From Bacteroidota bacterium (GTDB lineage: Bacteria; Bacteroidota; Bacteroidia; Chitinophagales; Chitinophagaceae), in contig JAEWDG010000102.1 in the NCBI GenBank assembly GCA_023390215.1, positions 1 to 8,270 on the forward strand: DNA of 8,270 nucleotides, in the 5' to 3' direction. Shown in pieces: positions 1 through 6,079 of this stretch (positions are counted from its first letter, which is position 1; each line of letters begins with the position of its first letter). The position numbers were made by a program, and so were the translations under genes. The notes under the pieces were generated by a model. The model made no database searches, was not told the origin of the DNA, and worked only from the letters and a program-made list of their open reading frames with translations.

Positions 1-129
1 ATCGAGGGCATTGAAATGAATCCCAAAAAGGCCTCCTTTTTTTTCAGGAGCCGAATTCATGTCCGTTTGTGCAAATAGCCCTGAAGCCATCATCACACCG
101 GAAAATAACAACCCGAGTTTTAGTTTCAT
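1..129 (-). CDS. Exported protein of unknown function, N-terminal fragment (cut by window start)
   Basis: Reading leftward from an ATG at 127-129 gives 43 uninterrupted codons to the window edge. The product starts MKLKLGLLFSGVMMASGLFA and continues QTDMNSAPEKKGGLFGIHFN. The first 20 residues form a clear Sec signal peptide: two lysines, a hydrophobic core, and a small-residue L-F-A|Q cleavage site typical of Bacteroidota exported proteins. There is no lipobox cysteine, so the protein is probably periplasmic or an outer-membrane barrel rather than a lipoprotein. The mature start (G-L-F-G-I-H-F-N) would suit the beginning of a beta-barrel, but this is only an impression and I do not recognise the family. 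Codons E-K-K-G lie on an A8 homopolymer (T37-T44 on the given strand). A candidate promoter lies about 70 bases upstream of the start. Confidence 0.72.
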   Translation of the reverse strand, partial: MKLKLGLLFSGVMMASGLFAQTDMNSAPEKKGGLFGIHFNALD

Positions 130-197
130 AAACGCAAATTTTAGTGTTAGATAGCCTTGTGGATCGGAACATCCGACATACAAGGTTCAGTTTGAAG

Positions 198-224
198 CAA
201 ATGTACTATCTAAAAATATACCAA
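198..224 (-). promoter_or_regulatory. Candidate promoter for the leftward exported-protein gene
   Basis: On the minus strand TACATTTG (205 down to 198) matches the Bacteroidota -7 consensus TAnnTTTG exactly. A TTG (224 down to 222) lies 16 bases upstream, shorter than the usual 19-20, so the -33 part is weak. Transcription would start near 190-193 and give a leader of about 60-65 bases before the ATG at 129. Confidence 0.45.
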
Positions 225-310
225 CCGAAGGAATTTTTAACAGAAAAATATTATCGAATGGTTTTGATAACAGCCGGTTTTCCTTTATAGCAGATTCCCG
301 GGGAACTAAG

Positions 311-342
311 TTTGTAAGAAAAAATATAAGCCAGTATATTTG
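311..342 (+). promoter_or_regulatory. Bacteroidota-type primary promoter for tRNA-Arg
   Basis: TTTG at 311-314 (-33 element) is followed, after 20 bases, by TATATTTG at 335-342, an exact match to the TAnnTTTG -7 consensus of the Bacteroidota housekeeping sigma factor. Both elements and the spacing are near ideal. The predicted start, a few bases past 342, lies about 10 bases before the mature tRNA 5' end at 360, so the precursor would have a very short 5' leader. This is the best promoter in the window. Confidence 0.8.
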
Positions 343-359
343 CCCCCCTGTTTTCCAGC

Positions 360-433
<74 letters not shown>

Positions 434-616
434 CTTCTTTGCTAATTCATCTGATAATCGTCAACATCCAGATATATGCAACGGTCCGGATTTGACACTC
501 CTCTTTTACTTACATTATTATTTACCGCGTCTATCCTGCCTTTATAATGTTCATGTTTTTTCTGTTATAGCTCTCAGACAAAGGATAATCTCTTTCTGAA
601 ATTTAATCATAGCCTT

Positions 617-646
617 CCTGCAACAGGATTAGCTTTACTTTGCAGG
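617..646. repeat. Inverted repeat over the putative ung promoter
   Basis: CCTGCAA (617-623) and TTGCAGG (640-646) are perfect reverse complements separated by 16 bases. Inside the same element CCTG (617-620) can instead pair with CAGG (624-627) across CAA. The right arm overlaps the weak -7-like sequence TTACTTTG. It could be an operator or a leader hairpin; the sequence alone does not decide. Confidence 0.4.
635..642 (+). promoter_or_regulatory. Weak candidate -7 element for ung-plsC
   Basis: TTACTTTG resembles TAnnTTTG with one mismatch in the TA pair, and no good TTG stands about 20 bases upstream. If used, transcription would begin near 648 and leave a leader of about 20 bases before the ung ATG at 668. 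AAAAGG at 651-656 is the only purine-rich stretch before that start. No better promoter is visible in 434-667, which otherwise shows no gene. Confidence 0.28.
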
Positions 647-667
647 TATTAAAAGGTTAGTCAATCA

Positions 668-1366
668 ATGGATGTACAGATCCACCCCACCTGGAAAAAC
701 GTGCTTAAAGATGAGTTTTCAAAAGCCTATTTTCTACAACTCGTAACTTTTCTAAAGACAGAAAGAGCTCAGGGTAAAATCATTTATCCCCCCGGACCGC
801 TAATCTTTAATGCGTTCAACCTAACCCCATTCGAGGATGTAAAAGTGGTGATCCTTGGGCAGGATCCTTACCATGGCCCGGGACAGGCGCATGGATTGAG
901 TTTCTCTGTTCAAAAAGGAATAAAGCCCCCTCCCTCCCTGGTGAATATTTTCAAAGAGATTCGCAGCGACCTGGGTATTGATATGCCTTCCGGTTATGGT
1001 GACCTCACAAAATGGGCGCAGCAGGGTGTTCTGCTTTTAAACGCGATTCTAACTGTCCGTGCGGGCGAACCGGCAAGTCATTCCAAATTTGGTTGGGCAG
1101 ATTTTACGGATCGCGTGATTGAAAAAATTTCTTCGGAATTACGTAATGTTGTTTTTCTGTTGTGGGGAAAATTTGCGCAGGATAAACAAGGTCTGATCGA
1201 TGAAACACAACACCATGTTCTTAAGGCTGCACACCCCTCTCCTTTTTCTGCCGATAAAGGATTTTTTGGCTGCAGGCACTTTTCAAAAACCAATAAAATA
1301 CTTGCTGATCACGGTCATATGCCGATCGACTGGAAAATAAGCGCTCCCGAAAATGAAAATTTTTAA
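668..1366 (+). CDS. ung: Uracil-DNA glycosylase, family 1
   Basis: The 232-residue product is the expected size for bacterial Ung. The enzyme removes uracil from DNA, arising from cytosine deamination or dUTP misincorporation, by cleaving the N-glycosidic bond as the first step of base-excision repair in the cytoplasm. Visible motifs are the water-activating loop GQDPYHG at 64-70 (catalytic Asp66), the PPPSL loop at 87-91 (the Pro-rich DNA-compression loop), [12 protein letters not shown] at 122-133 with the uracil-reading Asn125, and the HPSPFS leucine-loop region at 189-194 with His189. These align with E. coli Asp64, Asn123 and His187. The ATG start at 668 gives M-D-V-Q-I-x-x-x-W, a normal family N-terminus. 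The last five codons overlap the start of the acyltransferase gene, implying one transcript. Confidence 0.97.
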   Translation: MDVQIHPTWKNVLKDEFSKAYFLQLVTFLKTERAQGKIIYPPGPLIFNAFNLTPFEDVKVVILGQDPYHGPGQAHGLSFSVQKGIKPPPSLVNIFKEIRSDLGIDMPSGYGDLTKWAQQGVLLLNAILTVRAGEPASHSKFGWADFTDRVIEKISSELRNVVFLLWGKFAQDKQGLIDETQHHVLKAAHPSPFSADKGFFGCRHFSKTNKILADHGHMPIDWKISAPENENF

Positions 1367-2111
1367 AGAAATCTTTGCCAGGTTCTGGGCCTTATGGGGA
1401 TTGATCTCCTTTGTAGCCAGTTTCCTGATCATCTTCATTCCATCCATGATCGCCTATCTTATCCCCGGAAGATCAGGTCAGATGTATTTTATTTATGTTT
1501 CCCGGATATGGATGAATATCTGGCTTACACTGATCGGTTGCAGATTAAAGATCAGGGGCCGGGAGAATTTCAAGCAGGGCGAAACCTATATCGTGCTTTA
1601 CAACCACAATGCTTTTCTTGATGTGCCGATATCTGCACCTTATGTGCCGGGTCCTAATAAAACCATCGCAAAAAAATCCTTCACTGTTATTCCGCTGTTT
1701 GGATGGTTTTATGCAAAAGGAGCTGTTCTCGTTGATCGGAAAAATGATAAAAGCCGGTCAAAGAGTTTTGAGGAGATGAAAAAAGTATTGCGTATGGGAT
1801 ATCATATGTGCATATACCCGGAAGGTACACGCAACCGTACAAATGAACCTTTAAAAAAATTCTATGACGGTGCTTTTCGTCTTTCAAAAGCAACGGGAAA
1901 TAAAATTATACCGGCAATTATTAGCGGTACAAAAGCAGCGATGCCCATCAATAAAAAATTTTATCTGCTGCCGCTTCCTCTGGAACTGGAATTTTTGCCG
2001 CCAATTTCTCCGGAAGACAAGACCGTGGAGGTATTGAAACAATCAGCCAGGGATACCATGCTTAAAGCTTATGTATCAAATCCGCTGAACAAGGTAAATT
2101 ACAGGTCGTAG
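1353..2111 (+). CDS. plsC: 1-acyl-sn-glycerol-3-phosphate acyltransferase (PlsC/LPLAT family)
   Basis: This 252-residue membrane protein probably transfers an acyl chain to lysophosphatidic acid to make phosphatidic acid, the precursor of all glycerophospholipids, at the inner membrane. A hydrophobic segment at about 12-37 should anchor it. Catalytic block I is NHNAFLD at 84-90, the H-x4-D dyad His85/Asp90. GAVLVDR at 123-129 matches block [10 protein letters not shown] at 155-162 is the substrate-binding E-G-T-R block III, and IIPAIISGT at 185-193 is block IV. The start ATG lies inside the ung 3' end (14-base overlap), with no ribosome-binding site of its own, so translation is probably coupled to ung. 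The gene's 3' end overlaps convergent lptD by 13 bases. The motifs also fit related acyltransferases such as lipid or ornithine acyltransferases, so exact acceptor specificity is inferred. Confidence 0.92.
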   Translation: MKIFKEIFARFWALWGLISFVASFLIIFIPSMIAYLIPGRSGQMYFIYVSRIWMNIWLTLIGCRLKIRGRENFKQGETYIVLYNHNAFLDVPISAPYVPGPNKTIAKKSFTVIPLFGWFYAKGAVLVDRKNDKSRSKSFEEMKKVLRMGYHMCIYPEGTRNRTNEPLKKFYDGAFRLSKATGNKIIPAIISGTKAAMPINKKFYLLPLPLELEFLPPISPEDKTVEVLKQSARDTMLKAYVSNPLNKVNYRS

Positions 2112-4903
2112 AAATACCTGGTGCGGTTCACTTTCAGATCGCGCAGGATGGGCGACTTGGGAGAAATGTTGATGGTGAAGAATTTATAGCTGGTAGATCT
2201 GGAAACATTAATACTGATTTGCCAGCAGTGCAGTTCGCGTGTAAGGTACATCGTTATAGTGCCCAGTTCCCGCGTTTTAATATTATAGAAGCCTGTCATT
2301 CCCAATTTCCATCTTGCTGTAAGGTTCATTGATGCATTCCAGTTCACATCCTGCGATAAATTGGTTCGAAACCCTTTCCTGAACCGGTCATAAGTTCGGT
2401 TTAATCGCATGGAATATGAAAGATCGACACTCCATGGAATAGAAAAATCCGCAAATTCCCCGGGGTTATTCTGAATATATGCAGCTTCCTGCTGATACTC
2501 ATCCATCGTCATACCGCTCTGGTATAATTCATCAGCAGTGGGGATTGAAGTTTGATTCGACACGGTGTTTTCACCCCCTCTGAAAGAACTTGACAATGAA
2601 ACGGATGCGGATGTGATCGGACCTAAATTAAACCCCCTATTTTTCCATGCATATGCTGCGCGTCTGCGTCCTAACGTATCGTAGGTATAGGGATCGAGTA
2701 AGGCGCTTGCTGTAATGTTGACTTTATTCTGGATATTGCTGCGCGCGTTAAAACTGATTGTTGACAGTTTGAATGAATCAACTAAAAAATTATAGCTACC
2801 TCTCAGGCTCAATCCATCCAGTAATGAAACTTTCTTAAGTGCAGCCTCACCTGTATCCTTTCTGTTTCGCACTTTCATACCAAGAATATTATCGAGCTCA
2901 AAGTTTAAACCGGCGAATTTTCCGGGGCTAAATGGAGTATTGATGTTCCCTTCGTAATAGGAAGTATTTCTTATCGTTCCAAATGTGTCTACCTGAACAC
3001 GATAATAATAATGACTGGTTAAATCGGGTTTATAAGCAAAAGAGACGGAAGGACGAATTTCATGGCGAATAGCCTGAACCTTACTGGATTTTCTGAAACC
3101 GAACATTCCAAAAATTCTTGTGGTAGCTCCCAGAGAAAAATTCATTTCCCTTGTGGTGTAAAATCCTTTTTGAACAGAGGTATCAAGCTTTTGTTCCGTG
3201 CTATTCCAGCGCAATATTTGTTTCGACTGAAACCAGCGTTCGCTATATCCCATTCCGGGCGAAAGTTGAACAGGTCCTAATGAAGGGAGGGCAAGCGTGA
3301 CAGGAATATTATGTTCAGCCGACCATTGGTAACGTTTTGCGAGTTGGGATCCGATATTACCGGCGGTATCGTAAAAACTTGAACGGTTGGTTCCGCGTGT
3401 GGTGAGCGCAACACCAATATTTTCATACCATTTTAGTTCACCTGCAGATTCTTTCCTTCTGAACGGATAAATCGTGTTTACATTAAAGTTGACGTCAGGA
3501 AAATTTACATTGAAAACCCTGAGCGCCGCATTCTGGTTTTCACTTGCTGTAAGCGTAACATTGAAAGGCTTGTCCTTCCATACTTTTCCGTACGTGATGG
3601 TAGAACTCATTTGATTGGTAATATTCCTCAATGCGCTGTTTGGAACCTGTTCATTGAACTTACTGCTTGTTAAGTTTACATTGGCTCCGAACGTAACACC
3701 CGGTCGCGCTTTCATATCTGCATTGTGATTCCAGGTGAGTGCCATGGTCCTGTTTTTCTGATAATCCGGATCGCCTTTGAAATTCGTCTTAAAATTCTGA
3801 TAGGTGTAAGATAGTCCGCCCTGGTAACGGTAGCGCTTGAAATAACGGGGACTAACAGTTGCCGTCCAGCCGCCGTATGAATAAATGGTTCCACGGGCCA
3901 TTACATCCCAGGTTTGGTTTACCACTTTATAATATCCAAGTCCTTCCAGCGCGAGTCCCTGTTGTGCATTTGCCGTAAATGATGGTGCGATAAAACCTGA
4001 ATGCCGGCCTTGTTGTAAAGGATAAATTCCAAAAGGAAGATAGACGGGAATCGGCACGCCTTCAAACTCAGGATGCACGGGACCTGAATAAGCCATTTTT
4101 TTACTGATGAATTTTATCCTGTTCGCGACAAATGCGAAATGAGGTGTATCCAGGTCGCAGGTAGTAAATCTTGCTTTATGCGCATAAAAAACCGATTCAT
4201 TCACTTTCTTAATCGTTTCACCGTACACATACATTTCCCCCTGTTGCGTGTACGTGCCTTTTGTGAGCCCCTTGCCCGTGCGCATATTAAACACAATCGT
4301 ATCACTCTTCGAATTAAAATCGTTTTGTGAAAATTCGGGATAGATTATGTTTTCACCGGTACTGTCTTTTTTCAGAAAAGCAGTCACGAGGCTGGTCGTA
4401 TTGTTATATTCAATATAGGGAGCCGTTAATTTATTTTCTTCGTAATCAACCTGCGATTTTTTGCCGTATAGCATAAGTTTTTTGCCCGGTACATCCAGTA
4501 CCATGGAATCATCTGCATGATAGGTTACGGGGCTGGAAAGCGAATCCTTTGACGTTCGGAATGCAAACGTGTCCGTCGTTTGCTGCTGATTTTTCCGGCT
4601 GGTATCCCCTGACGTTAGTTTGACCGAATCCTGCTTCAGATCTTTTATTCTGAATGAATCTATAGGCGAAATGGTTTTGTTGGAATCCATCGACTCAACC
4701 TGTTCCTGCAGAATCTGCGTATTGGATTTAATGGAATACGGTGAATCGTTATGTAAGGAGGGCGGTGGAGAATCCGTTAAACTCCTGTGAAATTGAAAAT
4801 TTCTTTGTGGCTGCGCAAAATTAATTATCGTTATTGCCGTTAGCACAAAGGTACCGAACAGGGCAGATCTCATTTTTGCGTTACCTTTGGACTTATGGTT
4901 CAT
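2099..4903 (-). CDS. lptD: LPS-assembly outer-membrane protein LptD (Bacteroidota type)
   Basis: This is the outer-membrane barrel that, with its lipoprotein partner, inserts lipopolysaccharide into the outer leaflet. From the ATG at 4903 it has 934 residues: a signal peptide at about 1-30 ending N-F-A|Q, a polar Ser/Asp/Gln-rich linker to about 130, an OstA/LptA-like jellyroll domain at about 132-275 (G-K-K-L-M-L-Y-G near 140, then R-F-T-T-C-D-L-D-T-P-H-F at 245-256), and a long barrel with alternating hydrophobic and aromatic strands to the end. VPVYLPFG-like residues near 285-293 mark the junction. The only cysteines are C249 and C893 (L-H-C-W-Q). A longer reading starts at a TTG (4921), but that codon sits in the likely promoter. 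ATG 4873 is a plausible alternative: it has AAAGG 10 bases upstream and still leaves a signal peptide. No LptE partner gene is visible here. Confidence 0.93.
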   Translation of the reverse strand: MNHKSKGNAKMRSALFGTFVLTAITIINFAQPQRNFQFHRSLTDSPPPSLHNDSPYSIKSNTQILQEQVESMDSNKTISPIDSFRIKDLKQDSVKLTSGDTSRKNQQQTTDTFAFRTSKDSLSSPVTYHADDSMVLDVPGKKLMLYGKKSQVDYEENKLTAPYIEYNNTTSLVTAFLKKDSTGENIIYPEFSQNDFNSKSDTIVFNMRTGKGLTKGTYTQQGEMYVYGETIKKVNESVFYAHKARFTTCDLDTPHFAFVANRIKFISKKMAYSGPVHPEFEGVPIPVYLPFGIYPLQQGRHSGFIAPSFTANAQQGLALEGLGYYKVVNQTWDVMARGTIYSYGGWTATVSPRYFKRYRYQGGLSYTYQNFKTNFKGDPDYQKNRTMALTWNHNADMKARPGVTFGANVNLTSSKFNEQVPNSALRNITNQMSSTITYGKVWKDKPFNVTLTASENQNAALRVFNVNFPDVNFNVNTIYPFRRKESAGELKWYENIGVALTTRGTNRSSFYDTAGNIGSQLAKRYQWSAEHNIPVTLALPSLGPVQLSPGMGYSERWFQSKQILRWNSTEQKLDTSVQKGFYTTREMNFSLGATTRIFGMFGFRKSSKVQAIRHEIRPSVSFAYKPDLTSHYYYRVQVDTFGTIRNTSYYEGNINTPFSPGKFAGLNFELDNILGMKVRNRKDTGEAALKKVSLLDGLSLRGSYNFLVDSFKLSTISFNARSNIQNKVNITASALLDPYTYDTLGRRRAAYAWKNRGFNLGPITSASVSLSSSFRGGENTVSNQTSIPTADELYQSGMTMDEYQQEAAYIQNNPGEFADFSIPWSVDLSYSMRLNRTYDRFRKGFRTNLSQDVNWNASMNLTARWKLGMTGFYNIKTRELGTITMYLTRELHCWQISINVSRSTSYKFFTINISPKSPILRDLKVNRTRYFYDL

Positions 4904-4910
4904 ACCTTTG
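4882..4910 (+). promoter_or_regulatory. Paired rightward -7-like elements, candidate amidase promoter
   Basis: TACCTTTG occurs twice on the plus strand, at 4882-4889 and 4903-4910, 21 bases apart, and both fit TAnnTTTG exactly. The second would start transcription near 4917, giving a leader of about 75 bases before the amidase ATG at 4992. Neither copy has a good TTG at the right distance upstream. On the minus strand the same bases give two AAAGGTA copies near the lptD starts, so they may instead reflect ribosome-binding sequence of lptD. Confidence 0.35.
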
Positions 4911-4918
4911 CGCTGCGG

Positions 4919-4926
4919 CAAAAGTA
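4919..4926 (-). promoter_or_regulatory. lptD: Candidate lptD promoter (-7 element)
   Basis: On the minus strand TACTTTTG (4926 down to 4919) matches TAnnTTTG exactly and lies just before the lptD coding region. No clear TTG stands 19-20 bases upstream. Transcription would start near 4912, leaving about 10 bases before the ATG at 4903 or about 40 before the ATG at 4873. The TTG codon that would lengthen lptD is the last three bases of this element, so it would not be in the message. Confidence 0.5.
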
Positions 4927-4940
4927 ACCATAAAGGGAGA

Positions 4941-4969
4941 ATGTAATTGTGAATTATTACATAATTACA
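4941..4969. repeat. Nested inverted repeats in the lptD/amidase divergent region
   Basis: ATGTAAT (4941-4947) is the exact reverse complement of ATTACAT (4956-4962), and TGTAATT (4942-4948) is that of AATTACA (4963-4969). AATT-GTG-AATT fills the centre (4945-4955). The arms are AT-rich and could bind a dimeric regulator or form alternative small hairpins in the amidase leader. The same 8-mer, ATGTAATT, recurs beyond the amidase gene at 6002 and 6035. Confidence 0.5.
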
Positions 4970-4991
4970 ACCTCATAAAATTCAAATAACC

Positions 4992-5954
4992 ATGCTAAAA
5001 ATCAGACTGGCATTTTTATGTTTTTTAACCGGTATCTGCTCCGCCGGTAGTTTTTCTGCAATCGCGCAAACTGGCAAAACCATCAAGACCATAATTGTTG
5101 ACGCAGGGCATGGCGGTACGGATGCCGGAGCTGTGGGTCAATATGAACATTCACTCCGTTCAAAGGAAAAAGATGTTACACTCGCGATAGCCCTCAAACT
5201 GGTAGATGAACTCAAGAAACAATTACCTTCCGTAACGGTGGTTCCTACGCGAACAACAGATATCTATCAAAACCCAAGGGAGAAAGCCAGAATCGCCAAC
5301 GAGTACAAAGGCGACCTGTTCCTCTGTATTCACGCGGATTCAGGTCCGTTAAAAACCGGAAGAAGACAGATCGGAACACGTACCGTTACGCATTATAAAA
5401 TAACCTACACCGGTAAAGGCAAGAAAAAAAAGAAAAAGTCTACACCTTATAAGGTAGAAGAACCGGTTTACGAGTATTTTAAACTTCCTTTATCCGCAAG
5501 AGGTACCAGCGTATACCTATTTGCCGCACATAAAACCAGTGATAAGCTTAAAGCAATCATGAGCGAAGTGGGCGAATTTGAGATTGAAACAGATAATGCG
5601 GCCGATTCGGTGAGCAGTGCATTTGACATGAATACGCCGGAAGGACGACAACTTGCATTGATCTATGCAAAACGTTATCAGGAAAAAAGTGATAAAATAG
5701 CAACACTTGTTAATGATGAAATTGATCAGACAGGAAGACCTGCGCTTGGTGTGAATCAACGCCAAACCGGCATCTGGGTATTGCAGGCTACAAATATGCC
5801 CGCTATTCTCATCGAAACGGGATTTATAAATAATCCCGAAGATGAGCGATATTTAAACAGTGAAAAAGGCCAGCAGGAACTGGCGGTAGCCATTACCAAA
5901 GCGGTTATCAGGTATAAAAACCAAATTGAAAATGTGAACGCTAACGCAAAATAG
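4992..5954 (+). CDS. N-acetylmuramoyl-L-alanine amidase (Amidase_3, AmiC-like)
   Basis: This zinc hydrolase cuts the bond between N-acetylmuramic acid and the stem peptide of peptidoglycan, in septum splitting or wall turnover, and acts in the periplasm. Of 320 residues, about 1-25 form a signal peptide (S-A-I-A|Q). The catalytic fold begins with IIVDAGHGGTDAGAVG at 34-49. Expected zinc ligands are His40, Glu59 (S-K-E-K-D) and His114 (C-I-H-A-D), with catalytic Glu275 in AILIETGFINNPED at 271-284. R-x-x-D-x-Y at 87-92 is also typical. Between His114 and Glu275 lies an extended insertion (about 119-250) with a basic patch GKGKKKKKKS at 141-150; in some family members an autoinhibitory helix sits in this interval, so this part may be regulatory. 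No SPOR, AMIN or LysM wall-binding domain is present. The gene heads a rightward series and diverges from lptD. Confidence 0.95.
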   Translation: MLKIRLAFLCFLTGICSAGSFSAIAQTGKTIKTIIVDAGHGGTDAGAVGQYEHSLRSKEKDVTLAIALKLVDELKKQLPSVTVVPTRTTDIYQNPREKARIANEYKGDLFLCIHADSGPLKTGRRQIGTRTVTHYKITYTGKGKKKKKKSTPYKVEEPVYEYFKLPLSARGTSVYLFAAHKTSDKLKAIMSEVGEFEIETDNAADSVSSAFDMNTPEGRQLALIYAKRYQEKSDKIATLVNDEIDQTGRPALGVNQRQTGIWVLQATNMPAILIETGFINNPEDERYLNSEKGQQELAVAITKAVIRYKNQIENVNANAK

Positions 5955-6001
5955 CTTCCGTTGGAATGATTTTTGGCAAAATTCGCTGATAAATAAAGGT
6001 T

Positions 6002-6042
6002 ATGTAATTTTAACCACCCTAATGTGCTGTCCTTAATTACAT
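6002..6042. repeat. 8-bp inverted repeat between amidase and MCE genes
   Basis: ATGTAATT (6002-6009) and AATTACAT (6035-6042) are perfect reverse complements with a 25-base spacer. The element occupies the middle of the 125-base gap (5955-6079) before the MCE gene. As RNA it could form an AT-rich stem with a long loop, too weak and without a following T-run for an intrinsic terminator; as DNA it could be a two-site operator. The same 8-mer is found upstream of the amidase. No clear TAnnTTTG promoter is seen in this gap. Confidence 0.5.
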
Positions 6043-6079
6043 GCGGGAGTAAATCAATTAAGCAAACCAACTAACCCAG

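Noticed and set aside
30..52. Imperfect inverted repeat around a T8 run, resembling a terminator
   Set aside because: The arms (GGCCTCC and GGAGCC) pair only with a bulge, the T-run is in the loop and not after the stem, and the bases are codons of the exported protein.
482..489. CGGTCCGG downstream of the tRNA, identical to 359-366 at the tRNA 5' end; possible integration-site remnant
   Set aside because: Only eight bases match, they copy the 5' and not the 3' end of the tRNA, and no integrase or foreign gene is nearby. Chance is the simpler reading.
434..667. Possible small RNA or small gene in the gap between tRNA and ung
   Set aside because: No open frame with a credible start, no strong TAnnTTTG promoter beyond the weak one near ung, and no terminator-like hairpin with a T-run were found.
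4919..4921. TTG as the lptD start codon
   Set aside because: It is part of a perfect TAnnTTTG element, and ATG codons 6 and 16 codons further in both give good signal peptides.
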